Shown here piece by piece: positions 11,485-24,700 of a stretch of 64,000 bases of DNA. This DNA is from Notolepis coatsorum (Eukaryota > Chordata > Actinopteri > Aulopiformes > Paralepididae): assembly GCA_963971535.1 (NCBI GenBank), contig OZ020592.1:129406180-129470179 (forward strand), given 5' to 3'. The notes under the pieces are model-generated. The model saw nothing but the letters and a program-made list of their open reading frames with translations, was not told the origin of the DNA and made no database searches. The translations under genes were made by a program, and so were the position numbers. Every line of letters starts with the position of its first letter. Positions within the stretch are counted from its first letter, which is position 1.

Positions 11485-12645
11485 TACAGAACATATGGAA
11501 ACTATGGAAACTACAGAAACTATGGAAACTATTGAAACTACAGAACATATGGAAACTATGGAAACTACAGAAACTACGGAAACTATAGAAACTACATAAC
11601 CTATGGAAACTATGGAAACTACAGAAACTACGGAAACTATAGAAACTACAGAACCTATGGAAACTATGGAAACTACAGAAACTACGGAAACTACGGAAAC
11701 TATAGAAACTACAGAACCTATGGAAACTATGGAAACTATAGAAACTACAGAAATTACAGAAACTATGGAAACTACAGAAACTACAGAAACTACAGAAACT
11801 ACAGAAACTATAGAAACTACAGAAACTAAAGAAACTACAGAAACTACAGAAACTATGGAAACTACAGAAACTACAGAAACTACAGAAACTACAGAAACTA
11901 CAGAAACTAAAGAAACTAAAGAAACTACAGAAACTACAGAAACTATGGAAACTACAGAAACTACAGACACTACAGAAACTACAGAAACTACAGAAACTAC
12001 AGAAACTACAGAAACTACAGAAACTAAAGAAACTAAAGAAACTAAAGAAACTACAGAAACTACAGAAACTAAAGAAACAACAGAAACTACAGAAACTACA
12101 GAAACTATAGAAACTACAGAAACTGAAGAAACAACAGAAACTACAGAAACTACAGAAACTACAGAAACTATAGAAACTACAGAAACTAAAGAAACTACAG
12201 AAACTACAGAAACTACAGAAACTACAGAAACTATAGAAACTACAGAAACTACAGAAACTAAAGAAACTACAGAAACTACAGCAACTGAAGAAACTACAGA
12301 AACTACAGAAACTACAGAAACTACAGAAACTGAAGAAACTACAGAAACTACAGAAACTAAAGAAACTACATAAACTACAGAAACTACAGAAACTACAGAA
12401 ACTAAAGAAACTACAGAAACTACAGAAACTATGGGAACTACAGAAACTACAGAAACTACAGAAACTATGGGAACTACAGAAACTACAGAAACTACAGAAA
12501 CTATGGGAACTACAGAAACTACAGAAACTACAGAAACAACAGAAACTACAGAAACTACAGAAACTACAGAACCTAAAGAAACTACAGAAACAACAGAAAC
12601 TACAGAAACTAAAGAAACTACAGAAACAACAGAAACTACAGAAAC
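11485..12645. repeat. 9-bp minisatellite, main array
   Basis: About 1.16 kb of GAAACTACA-type units, with variants GAAACTATG, GAAACTAAA and GAAACTGAA. A coarser pattern is visible: ATG-containing units recur every few units on the left and fade to the right. Because 9 is a multiple of 3, all frames stay open (for example a Ser-Val-Val repeat of 440 codons on the minus strand). These are artefacts of the repeat. Confidence 0.97.
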
Positions 12646-12963
12646 TGTTGAATCTAGCGGTTGTATGTATGGTTGTAACCAACTGTAACTGTCCTCTACC
12701 ATGACTGCATATATATCTGTGTCCACTGGATGGCGCTATAGGCAGAGTTTCTACTGTCTACGCCAGGTTGGGAGTATATAAGCCTTGGTTCCCTCCTTCT
12801 CTTTCTTCTTCCCACACATGCCTCTCCCGGAGAGGAGATCACATGAGCTGCTGTGTTATGAGTCAATGTGAATGAATAAACCGCTGCCAGCAGAGCAAGT
12901 CCAAAGATAGAAACCATGCCTCTTGTACATATTATTGTCGCCCCATAGCCAATTCTGTTAACA
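12646..12963 (+). repeat. 5' LTR of copia element
   Basis: 318 bp, starting TGTTGAATC and ending CTGTTAACA, which gives the canonical TG...CA ends with short inverted TGTT/AACA termini. It is followed with no spacer by the primer-binding site. The second LTR is missing, so LTR divergence and the target duplication cannot be measured. Confidence 0.88.
12774..12880 (+). promoter_or_regulatory. LTR promoter (TATA box) and poly-A signal
   Basis: GTATATAAG at 12774-12782 fits a TATA box. AATAAA at 12875-12880 fits the polyadenylation signal. Transcription would start about 12805-12815, which defines a short R region (inference from spacing). Confidence 0.7.
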
Positions 12964-12977
12964 GGTTATGGGCCCAG
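12964..12977 (+). promoter_or_regulatory. Primer-binding site, half-tRNA initiator-Met type
   Basis: GGTTATGGGCCCAG is complementary to the anticodon arm of vertebrate initiator tRNA-Met (CUGGGCCCAUAACC, from memory), not to its 3' end. Drosophila copia and some relatives prime from such a cleaved half tRNA, which supports the copia call. Confidence 0.82.
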
Positions 12978-13113
12978 ATCTCGCAGGGGCGAAATAATAA
13001 GGGTAGCTAGCTTAGCTGAAGTGTAGGCCAGAGTAGCACCGGGAGTACCGCGTGGCTAGATACTAGGCCAACGGAGCTTAAGCTACACCTACCACCTACC
13101 ACCAAGAAGGAGG

Positions 13114-13908
13114 ATGGCGACCAAGGGAAGGAGCAAATGGCCCTCATTTAATGGAAAAACGGAGGGATATGAGCTCTGGGAAGAGCGCATGCTATGTTGC
13201 ATGCACGGCGCGGGACTCAAGGCGGTGATCTTGGCGGCCCCCGTGGGGCCACTGACGGCGGAGGACCAAGCCCAAGACGACAAGCTTAATGCGGACGCAT
13301 ACTGTGAGTTGGCGCCGCTGCTCGACGATACGAGCTTGGGGCTAATATTCCGCGACACGAACGACAAAGGCTGAGAAAGCCTGGGAGTGTTGAGGGAGCA
13401 TTACATCGGACGGGGAAGGCCACGAGTAGTGTCCCTCTACGTAACGTTAATGGCTCTGAAGAAGGGGCACACAGAGACGATGACAGAATACATCATCCGA
13501 GCTGAGCAGATCATGACGGCGCTCAAGAGTGCAGGAGAGGCACCAGGTGAGGGGCTAATGATGGCGATGGTGATGAGAGGACTACCGGAGTTGTACAGGC
13601 CGTTCGCGCTACTGGTTACCCACGGTTCAACGGACATGACATTGGGGCAGTTCAAAGCCAAGCTGCGGAACTTTGAGGCCTCAGAGGATATCCACCCAGA
13701 CGCCGCGGAAGCGGGGGGGATAGCACTGAAAGCCCGAGCGACACAGAGGGAGAAGGCCAGGCCCACGACGGAGCTGACGTGTTGGCGATGCGGAGAGAAT
13801 GGGCATCGGAGGGATAACTGCAACAAGACGGTCTGGTGCAACTTCTGCAGATCATCGGGGCACACAGACAAAGAGTGCCGAAAGAAACGAGACCAGAGCG
13901 CCCGATAA
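13114..13908 (+). pseudogene. copia gag with in-frame stop
   Basis: The frame opens at ATG 13114 (MATKGRSKWPSFNGKTEGYE). A TGA at 13372-13374 breaks it, and it resumes in the same frame to 13908. The N-terminal part has the compact capsid-like layout of copia gag: W-P-x-F-x-G near the start and LREHYIG after the stop. Two CCHC zinc knuckles follow, CWRCGENGHRRDNC and CNFCRSSGHTDKEC, which would bind the RNA genome. The total is about 264 codons, normal for the family. The stop looks like a point change rather than a frameshift. Protease lies in the same frame beyond a second stop at 13906-13908. Confidence 0.88.
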
Positions 13909-14205
13909 GCACATGGGCAAGATGTCGGCCATAGACGAGGCGGCGCCCATGGACAAGATGGCGGCGACGGACGAGGTCGAGGCTACGGACAAGATGGCGG
14001 CGACGGACGAGATCGCCGCCGCGGCCAAGATGGCGACTGTGGACGAGATGGCGACAACAGACAAGATGGCGGCGACAGAGATCGTGAGACGAGTCGAGAT
14101 GACGCCGGGAGAGCGGCAGGACGAGAGGACTTCGTTTTCGGGGCGCGGACTACGGGCGTCACCCGGCCAACGCAGCACCGGCAGTTCCCGAGGAGGGGAC
14201 TGATC
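13909..14205 (+). repeat. gag-pol spacer with repeated DKMAATDE-like units
   Basis: GACAAGATGGCGGCGACGG-like units of about 24-36 bp recur five or six times at 13950-14080. In the +1 frame relative to gag (13799-14203) they read DKMAATDE, AAAAKMATVDE and DKMAATEI. The repeat sits where gag ends and protease begins. Whether that frame is translated is unknown. Confidence 0.7.
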
Positions 14206-14525
14206 GTGGACACAGGTGCGTCATCCCACATCATCAACGACAGGAACAGTTTCAAGAACTTCGAGAAATCCTTCGAGCCGGAGGGACACAGCATGGAGCT
14301 GGCAGACGGGAAGCGCACCTATGGGTTGGCGCAAGGGAGAGGAGACGCACAGGTACGCCTTATAGACAGTAAGGGATGCCGGTGTACAGTGACGTTAAAG
14401 GACGCTCTATATATACCCTCGTTCCCACAAGAACTATTCTCAGTAAAATCTGCTACTGCTAACGGCACCGAAGTGTTCTTCAGTGAAGGTAAAGATGTTC
14501 TTGTAGAACGAGATGGTACGCGGTT
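14206..14525 (+). pseudogene. copia protease domain
   Basis: The frame has the aspartic protease active site VDTGASSH at 14206-14229, then FKNFEKSFEPEGHSMELADG and the flap and terminal block LKDALYIPSFPQELFSVKSA, typical of copia proteases that process Gag-Pol. It is in the same frame as gag, separated by stop codons. The reading diverges after DGTRF at about 14525, where foreign sequence starts. The domain itself appears complete. Confidence 0.87.
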
Positions 14526-15480
14526 TAACCCTTTATCGGCCAGGGATTATTCTGATCATATACCCCTCTCTGCCACTGTTGAAAGTCTATGGAGATGTTC
14601 CCCTTCTTTGCCGGGCTATAACTTTTTTAATTGTATTGCTAAATTGACATTACTATGGCCCATTCAACGTCAAGTATCTATCGTTTAGGATGTAGCAACG
14701 TTCTACTTTTTCATTCACATATTCATACTAAAATATGGTCTAAAGTATAAATATGTTTTTATCGTTTTCTGCAGCATTCTGCAGAACGTGAGTTATAGCC
14801 ATAAATGCATTATATTGATGATCAAATACAGTTTGATAGCGATCTGCGCCAGATAAAAAAATTCAAATGTACGTGCTTCTAGAAGTTACTACTCATCATC
14901 TGATGTTGACCGGATGGGGGGGGGGGGGGGTCGTTTATAATTCCGTGGCCAACGTTAGATGATTCATGTAGTGTGGGTGATATGATCATCAGAGCAGTTT
15001 GTATCGAACACGGTAATAATAAACGCTGAAACTTACCCCAGTCTCCTCGGGCCGTTGGGCGATCAGCTGAGTAGAAAGTTTTCTATTATGGGATGTTGAT
15101 CTAGATTAACCATTTCCAGGTTGTATAATACTATATACGTCCAAATAACGTTGTTTATTGAGTTAGGGCGAGCGATTGATTATCCAGTGTGTCGAGATGG
15201 AGCCCCGGGAGCTATAGCGAGTGGCCGGACCGAATTTGGATGAGCACCACTTTCGGTTTCCGGTTTGCTGTTTGGGCGATCCGCCGATCGGCCACCAGAT
15301 GGCACTCTTGAACCGTTGGAGAGTTGAGAGGAGATCAACAGGAGATCTCAAGTCTCCGCGGGTGAAATATGATTGCCATCACAGATTTTTGAAATATTGA
15401 TCTCAATGACGTGTTACGGCGTCATTGGCAGATTACGCATGGCGGAGAATGACGTGTTAACTCGTCCTTGGCAATTAATC
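14526..15480. mobile_element. Insertion of about 950 bp inside copia pol
   Basis: Copia coding sequence stops after DGTRF and resumes at about 15481 with DVYGRMYYL. The intervening sequence is AT-rich in its left half, with many stops and no recognisable protein. The left junction reads GGTTTAACCCTTTATCGGCC and the right reads CTTGGCAATTAATCGACG, so a TTAA stands near both edges, as for piggyBac. The termini are not convincing inverted repeats, and the copia frame does not rejoin exactly if one TTAA copy is dropped. A G-run occurs at 14916-14930. Confidence 0.55.
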
Positions 15481-15955
15481 GACGTATATGGGAGAATGTA
15501 TTACCTACAAACGGAGTGCAATAATAATGACAAATATAATGTAACTGTCAGTCATGACATCCAGACGTGGCATGAAATTATGGGTCATTGTAATCACAAG
15601 GATTTACTAAAGCTGCAAGCAGTGACAGACGGTATGCACATTAAAGGTGAAAAGCATAGACCTGACAAAGAATGTGAAATTTGCATAAGGGGGAAGTTTA
15701 CTCAAACAAGGAACAGGGACCCCACGGAGAAGGTAAAGAGACCACTGGAGCTAGTTAACACCGACCTAGCCGGTCCAGTAAGGAATGAGTCCATAGGTGG
15801 CTTTAACTATGTACAGTCCTTTACAGATGTGGGTACAGGCGTAGTGTTCGTCTATTTCCTTAAAGCAAAGAGTGATGCACTCCAAGCCACGGAAAAGTTC
15901 CTTGCCGATGTAGCCCCGTATGGGGACGTAAAATGTTTGAGGTCAGACAACGGGA
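15481..15955 (+). pseudogene. copia pre-integrase and integrase N-terminus, partial
   Basis: This reads DVYGRMYYLQ, then the zinc-binding pre-integrase block WHEIMGHCNHKDLLKL...CEICIRGKFTQ, and the start of the integrase core (ELVNTDLAGPV with the first catalytic Asp, and CLRSDNG with the second Asp). It is cut by the assembly gap immediately after the second catalytic Asp. No stop is seen in this segment. Integrase inserts the cDNA into the host genome. Confidence 0.88.
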
Positions 15956-16155
15956 NNNNNNNNNNNNNNNNNNNNNNNNNNNNNNNNNNNNNNNNNNNNN
16001 NNNNNNNNNNNNNNNNNNNNNNNNNNNNNNNNNNNNNNNNNNNNNNNNNNNNNNNNNNNNNNNNNNNNNNNNNNNNNNNNNNNNNNNNNNNNNNNNNNNN
16101 NNNNNNNNNNNNNNNNNNNNNNNNNNNNNNNNNNNNNNNNNNNNNNNNNNNNNNN
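15956..16155. other. Assembly gap (200 N)
   Basis: Exactly 200 N, as is the gap at 38708-38907, so this is a placeholder of unknown true length. The left side ends inside copia integrase and the right side starts in (GA)n. The two sides probably do not belong next to each other. Confidence 0.98.
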
Positions 16156-17562
<1,407 letters not shown>

Positions 17563-17572
17563 AGCTTTGCAT

Positions 17573-17605
<33 letters not shown>

Positions 17606-18779
17606 CGCGCACACACAAACACACACACACGCAAAATAAACTCAGAAATTCATAGCAAATATAATTTGGTCTCCAGCGACAGAATCCAATATTTCCCCAT
17701 TAGAAGGAGGATCCCCAAGCAACAAACATTTAGACAGCCATCAGACGGCAACGTCACCAGCGAACATCTCACCACTATTACCTCTGCTTTCAGAACCTCA
17801 ACCCTCGTGCCTAAAAATAACTGGCCGCTTCGCGGTCGGAGACACTTGGGGTCAAATCACGTTCAATTCAGCCAATAGAACATTTCTAGACTAAAATTCA
17901 CGTCACAAAGCAACAGATGACATATAGTTTCAGTTATTTCTCAATAGGTTGGATACGACAAGTTTGTCTCACAAATGTATCAATTTTTAACAAACGCTTC
18001 CTGAATTGCCTTAGTGGAAAACAAAATACAATCTGTTGTGTCACACGACTGGACCTCATTTATCAAACAAAACACACCAGCAATTATACAGAGAGCATTT
18101 GAAATATGCACTTGAATAAACTCATTTCCTCTTACAAATTAGAATCAGAATGGGCTCATGGAAACAGTAGGCGTGCATATTTTGTGTTTTAAGTTAATTC
18201 TGGCACGGTGGTTGGATCAACTTGAAACCTTTTTACACTGAGCCAACGGGCGGTTCTTGAAGTTGAACCTTGCTCAACACACAGTGCTTCAGCTGTGCTT
18301 TCTATGGAAGCAGAAAAACAGATGCTATAGGTGGTTATTGTGATGTATATGGCTGCCGTTACTGTATCCTGTGCTTTCAAAAGTCTCCCGGTATTATTAA
18401 TATGGAGATATTAGCGTGATATCATATATTAGCACAGCATAATATCCTGGGCAATCATACTATGACACCTTTTTCATTGTGTCGTTTCAAGTGAAACCCC
18501 TTCATCCGCAAATAATTAGAAACAACACCATTTTCCCACCCACTGAGTTACAAGAGGTTTTATTAGAGGAGGAAGACACAATATAGCACGTCTCAAAGTA
18601 GAAGTACACTCTGTAAACGTAAGTAGACACTACACAATCGCACACGCCAGTGTTTGATACCCCACAGTGTATAAAATACACAATTGTACGGCAAGGTTTG
18701 CAGTGAGTGTGTGTGGGCAATGGTGTAATTAGACTACCCCAATTTGTGTGTGACATCATCTCTGTGTCTGTCTTTACGC
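17563..18779. other. Intronic sequence, no gene seen
   Basis: A short (CA)n at 17572-17632, then about 1.1 kb of apparently unique AT-rich sequence. No conserved ORF, transposon motif or RNA gene was recognised. Confidence 0.6.
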
Positions 18780-19024
<245 letters not shown>

Positions 19025-19591
19025 CCCACAAAAGTAGACCAATCAGAGCTGATGATTTCACGGATGTCACATGCTGACTCAGCTAGCCCATTCAGCAGAG
19101 CTAGCCATCAAGCCATGACAAGAATTAATTATATTTATGGGAATAAATGTGTCAGGATTGGGGGGGGGGGGGGGGGGGTGTAGGACACACACGCATACAC
19201 ACACACAAAAGCAAAAGGAAGGAATCTTAATCACTGGTATCGCAGAACGATGAACGTTTTATGTTAAAACAATGAGTTATCACGTTATAACGTGATACTG
19301 ATCTTTTTTTCTGTTTCTGGTGTGGCAGCAATACGCTTCCGTAATAGAAAACACAAAACACAAGGATAAAATAAATGGGGAAATACCCCAAATTAACCAC
19401 TACTGCCTAGCAATTGAAAACAAACATGAAATCAAAAGCACTACAGAAAGAGAAAACCCTTGAAACATGTACTTGGGACACGTCTCTACTACTGAGGGCA
19501 AAAACTAAATGAACAAGCATCTGAACACAGGAAACCAAGCCTAAAGGCACTGCACACATGACACCAATCAGGTGGCAATCAAGCCCACACA
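19025..19591. other. Intronic sequence with G-run
   Basis: G-run at 19160-19178. Otherwise AT-rich sequence without a recognisable feature. Confidence 0.55.
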
Positions 19592-19599
19592 CCTGCACA

Positions 19600-20110
19600 G
19601 TAAAATTTGCAGTGTCAAATTAACACTTAAAGAGTCGAATTTAACAATATTCCAGAGTGTATATGACTCCAACTACGAATAGTGTTAAATCGACTCTTGC
19701 TCCTGTGTTAAAATGTTAGAGTTAAATTAACTCTAAATAGAGTACAAATGTAACACTCGCTTACACTGTATGGTGTTATTTAAACTTAACACTATAGGTT
19801 TAATAACACTTGAGAGTGTAATTATTATTCTCAGAAGTGTTGATAATTTACTCTTATGTGATAACAAATTAACTCTGATTGAGTTGAATTCCAATGCTCA
19901 TTAACACTGCATTGCGTTATTAAAAGTTAACACTGAGGTCAAATAACTCTGCTGAAGTGTTGACATTACACAGTACTGTGTTGATAATTTACTCACTTGC
20001 AGTGAAAAAACAGCTCTGAAAATAACACCCATTAACACTGCACAGTGTCAATGAAACCGGACACTATATTGGTGAAAATAAACCTCACTGGTATTAATTT
20101 TACACTTAAT
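19600..20110. repeat. Subterminal GTGTTAA/TTAACAC repeats
   Basis: More than fifteen short copies of TTAACAC, AGTGTTA or AGAGT in both orientations, irregularly spaced. CACTA elements carry such clustered subterminal motifs as transposase-binding sites (family knowledge). Confidence 0.7.
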
Positions 20111-20167
20111 TTACTCTTGTATAGTGTGAAATTGCATTTACATACAATATACATTAAAAATCACAAG

Positions 20168-21034
20168 TTACCACAAAATCGTTCGATAATTAATTTGAAT
20201 ATCAAATGGTTTGAAGTAACACAGCTGATTTATATCCAAGACCTTTACAACTCCGTCTGGATGCAGTCTGACCTTAAAGGCATGGTAATGGTCATCAAAA
20301 CACATGGTTTCCATCAGTTTTCCACAGAGCAATACACTGTCATCTTTCACAGCAATAGTCTTGATCTTACAAAACACAGGCATCTCAACTGCTACCTCAG
20401 TACAGATAATCAAGTCACAGCGGTACTCTGTACCATGATGTTTTATCCACTTGGCAGAAAAAACACTGGTTACATCTCCAAATAAGGAAGCAATCTCTGG
20501 ACCTTCTTTGAGCTCAACAAGTGCCACCATCTTTCCTGGACCTATGGTTAATCTTTCTTTGGTAAAGGACTCCCGATACATTGCCATACAACTTTGGTGC
20601 TTTTGGGCTAATGTCTTTGTAATGTTTTTAAAGCTTTTTAATTGTCTCTTAAAGAAGTTATGTTTAGCTTCATAACGCATGCACCACATGTGCAGAATTG
20701 GGCCAATGTTCCTTATATTACGAGGGTAATGTATCATGAAGTGATGCTTTGGCAATAGGTTGCTTCTAGGAAATAACTGCTTGAAGAGCCGATGATGATC
20801 AGTGATTACATGTTTGAGATAAATGGTCATGCCATATGACAGGACTGGTGGAAATACAATGTTAACAATCTGTAGAAGCAAAAGCAGAAGATGCCAGTAC
20901 TTATCATCAGTCTGTATTAAATCACCAAATAGCAGAGGCATATTGCGCAACAAGCACCAAGACTGTGTGGCATTCAACCCCAAATCCTTACTTTCATCCA
21001 ACAACTTGACTCTTGGCGGACGGTTTCGCTGCTT
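20168..21034 (-). pseudogene. EnSpm-like transposase, C-terminal part
   Basis: A 278-codon frame (20168-21004), extendable upstream in frame to the LINE tail with RNRPPRVKLLDES. It contains WCLLRNMPLLFGDLI, a run of hydrophobic residues, HHFMIHYPRNIRNIGPILHMWCMRYEA-like sequence and a basic helix. It ends with a natural stop just before the subterminal repeats. It appears undamaged in itself but is separated from the rest of the protein by insertions. Confidence 0.72.
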
Positions 21035-21160
21035 TGATTTGATTTGATTTTATTAGGGATCCCCATTAGCTGGTGCGATAGCAACCAGCTAGTCTTCCTG
21101 GGGTCCACACACAAAAAAACACAAAAACAATCACTATTGCAAAAAACTAAATTATTAAAA
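21035..21160 (-). mobile_element. 3' tail of a LINE inserted in the transposase
   Basis: On the minus strand: GTGTGGACCCCAGGAAGAC, then CCAGCTAATGGGGATCCC, then AATAAAATCAAATCAAATC. This is a short 5'-truncated LINE copy ending in ATCAA-type repeats, a tail common in teleosts (from memory). Confidence 0.7.
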
Positions 21161-21164
21161 ATCA

Positions 21165-21785
21165 TGATGATGCTGATTGTAACCATAGTCAAAAGCATGT
21201 ATTCTGCCAGCCAGTTGTTCAGCATTTAGAAGTTTCTCCTGAAGAATGTACTTGAGAATAAGTTTCACCTCAAACTGAGCAACCCCCTCTAAAATATCAT
21301 GCATGATATCTACAGAGAAGTTGGTGGCTGTGTTGAAATACTCAAGTGAATTCAACAGACAACTGCGTTTCACGCCATATATATGAGGTAGCGTAGGATC
21401 TGTCTGTATAGTTTGACAGTGTTGTGCGTGCATCTCAACAGTTCTTAGTACAACAGCCGGATCATCTTCACAGAATACAGTCTGAAAACGAGCTTTTTCA
21501 AGAAGACAGAAACGACAGCAATACCGAGCCCCAAATGACTCCACAAACCCAAACAGACCATGCAAGCCAAGGTTATCCCCAGTGTCCTGAACTATGGTAC
21601 CACGAATCACGTGTCTAAACATGGGAATTTTAAGTCCCTCTGTCTCCAGTACTTTCAGATCATTGACAAGTGGCTCAAGTATCAAATTGAAATCATAACG
21701 CTTAATGTCCTGTGCATGGAAAAGAGCACACAAATGAATATTAATCAAAGAGGAATTATAGATTGGGGGGAAATTTCTTTTTTTT
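21165..21785 (-). pseudogene. EnSpm-like transposase, central part
   Basis: The frame 21155-21748 extends upstream to about 21785 with NFPPIYNSSL. Motifs are INIHLCALFHAQDIKRY, TGDNLGLHGLFGFVESF, a CCRFCLLEK cysteine cluster, YGVKRSCLLNSLEYFN and FSVDIMHDILEGVAQ. The latter resembles the D-x-MHD-LEG block of animal EnSpm transposases. It is broken on the left by the LINE tail and on the right by the L1-type LINE. Confidence 0.75.
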
Positions 21786-24700
21786 AGATTTATCTTTTTT
21801 TTATTGGAAGAATTAGTACATATTTATACATTTCAGTTATCAAAATTATACAACTTCCATTTCCTTCCTCATTCCTATCCCCTAATCCCACCCATCCCAC
21901 CCAGTGAGGGCGACGACAAACATACATGAAAAAGAAAAAAAAGAAAAAAAGAGATATAAATAAAAAATAGACATTTAAATAATTAAACAAAAGTACAGAT
22001 GTGGCAGACAAAGCTACGCAAAAGAAAAATGAAGTCAAATTAAAATAAAACAAAGATAAAACAGAGATATTTTTATATATACATACCGTAATAATAATAT
22101 ATAATATAAGTGTTACTCTCCATTTTAGTAGCGTAATTTCCAGATGGTAAAACAAATAAAATGGAGAGTAAATTTAACACCCTTAGCAGACCACCACAAT
22201 GCCATCTCCCTAGCCATGCGTGGGCTAGCAGTGTCATGAAGGTAGATAGGGGGTGGAGGGGGGTCATGGGGTCCCAAGATTGGATGGAGTCATATGGGTT
22301 TTGAAATGGGATAGGAAGGGCTGCCATGTTTTGTGGAAGATATCCGCGTGGCCTTGTGTAGTAAATCTGATTTTCAGACATGACATCCCTCATCCAGTGT
22401 AAGTGTGAAGGGGGAGTGGCTGCCTTCCAGTTGAATAGGATGAGACGTCTGGCAATGAGTGAGGCAAAGGCCATGGCATTGGATTGCCCAATAGATATTG
22501 TAGCGTTTTCCGGTGTCAAGCCAAATAGTGCAATAAGAGGGCATGGGTCAATGTTCATAAAAAATATGTCTGAATAAGATTTAAAAATGGAAGTCCAGAA
22601 AGGGGCCAGTACTGGACAATGCCAGAACATATGGATAAGTGAGCCAGGGGCTTGGTGACACCGGTCGCATGTGGGATCCATGCCAGGATTTATCTTCGCC
22701 AGTCTAGTCTTTGACCAATATAGACGGTGGAGGAGCTTGAACTGTATCAGTGAATGGCGGGCACATATTGAAGAAGAGTGTATTCGGGCAAGAGCGTTTT
22801 CCCATTCTTTGTCTGTAAATTGATGATTTAGATCAGACTCCCAGTTTTGTCTTATAGCCAATACTGAGGAGGGTAGGGATAGGGATATGATGTTATATAG
22901 TTTAGATATTGAGCCTTTGATTACAACCTTCACCTCCAAGATGCGATCGATCAAAGTTTTTGGGGGTGTATGGGGGAACTGGTCAAATTTGCTCTTAACA
23001 AAATCACGTATCTGTAGATATCTGAAAAAATTTGTTTTTGGTAAGTTAAACTTTAGGGACAGTTGTGTGAAAGACATGAAAGAACTGTCTTGGTACAAAT
23101 CATAAATGTTCAGAATGCCCTTCTTAAACCAGTTGCTGAAGGTTTCATCCACCATAGAGGGAGGGAAAAGGAAGTTTTTGTGGACAGGTGACGACTGTGA
23201 CATGGCGTGGAGACCAAAGTGTTTTCTAAACTGGGACCAGATCCGGAGGGAGTGTTGTACTAAGAGGTTGTTGGTATACTGGGCGGTTGTGACTGGGAGC
23301 GAGGAGCAGACTAAGGATTGCAAAGATGTTCTAGAACAAGATGCCCTTTCCATGTCCACCCATGCCGGTACCCACTGACAGAGTCCGTAGTGGGAGTGAC
23401 TCCAGTAGAGAATGCTGTGAATATTTGCAGCCCAATAGTAGACCAAGAAATTGGGTAGTGCGAAGCCTCCCTGTGATTTAGGCTTCTGGAGGGCCATTTT
23501 ATTTATTCGGACTGGGCGTTTGTTCCAAATAAAATCTGATATTGCCTTGTCGAGGGCTTTAAAAAATGACTTTGGAATAAAGGTTGGAATATTTTGAAAT
23601 AAGTACAGAAATTTCGGTAATGTGTTCATTTTCACAGTGTTCACTCTGCCAACAAGTGATAAAGGAAGTGATGACCATCTGATAAAATCCTGCTTGGTGC
23701 GCTCCAGTAGAGGGGTGAAGTTGGACGCTATGAGATTAGAATGTTTATGTGTTATCGTTATGCCAAGGTAACGGAAGCTGCTTGGGGAAAGCTTGAAGGG
23801 GAACCTAGAGGGGAGGATATTTCTAGCTAAGGAATTTATGGGGAAGAGTTCACTCTTGTTTAAGTTTAATTTATAGCCAGAAAAAACACCAAACTCGTGT
23901 AGTATGTGAAGGACACGTGGAAGTGTGGCCGCTGGATCCGCGATATACAACAGGACATCGTCCGCATATAGCGAGATTCTTTGTTCCTGTCCATTTCTGA
24001 TGATGCCTTGGACATGGCGGTCCTTGCGAAAGGAAATAGCTAGTGGCTCGATCGCTAGTGCAAATAGTAGCGGAGAGAGAGGGCAACCCTGTCTTGTACC
24101 GCGTTGTAGGGGGAAATATTCCGAAGTCACATCATTTGTTCGAACTGATGCCACTGGAGAGGAGTATAAAAGTTTGACCCAGGACACAAATTTCTCGCCG
24201 AAACCGAATTTCTGCAGAGTATAGAATAAATAGTCCCATTCAACCCGGTCAAAGGCCTTCTCTGCGTCTAGCGCAACAACGACCTCTGCAACGGGAGACT
24301 TGGTGGATGAGTAAATTATATTCATAAGGCGCCGCAGGTTGAAAAAAGCCATTCTATCCTTCACAAAGCCAGACTGGTCTGGATGGATAATACTTGGTAT
24401 AACGGATTCCAGTCGTCGAGCGAGTACCTTTGCCAAGATCTTTGCTTCATTGTTAAGGAGAGAAATAGGACGATATGAGCCACAGTCTTTCGGGTCCTTA
24501 TCTTTTTTTAAAAGCAGGGATATTGAGGCTTGATAGAGAGTCGGAGGAAGCGAGCAGGATTGAAAAGATTCCTCAAACATTGAAGCCATAATGGGACATA
24601 ACTGGGTGGAATATTTTTTTTAAAATTCCACTGGGAACCCGTCTGGGCCTGGGCTTTTCCCACTCTGCATCATAGTTAAAGCCTGTTGGATTTCATCAGC

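Larger units (their letters stand above)
12646..15955 (+). mobile_element. Ty1/copia-type LTR retrotransposon, truncated by gap
   Basis: In order: 5' LTR (12646-12963), primer-binding site (12964-12977), gag with two zinc knuckles (13114-13908), protease (14206-14525), an inserted sequence (14526-15480), then the pre-integrase zinc domain and the start of the integrase core (15481-15955). Integrase following protease, ahead of RT, is the copia order. The sequence runs into the N gap, so RT, RNase H and the 3' LTR are not present. It abuts the same 9-bp minisatellite that the DIRS entered. Stops and the insertion make this copy defective. Confidence 0.9.

Noticed and set aside
11404-12726. Minus-strand ORF of 440 codons (Ser-Val-Val repeats) and its plus-strand Glu-Thr-Thr partner
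   Set aside because: Produced by a 9-bp tandem repeat without stops; open in several frames on both strands and without any non-repetitive domain.
19592-20110. Centromeric or satellite DNA
   Set aside because: The TTAACAC motifs are irregular and adjoin a transposase, which fits transposon subterminal repeats better.
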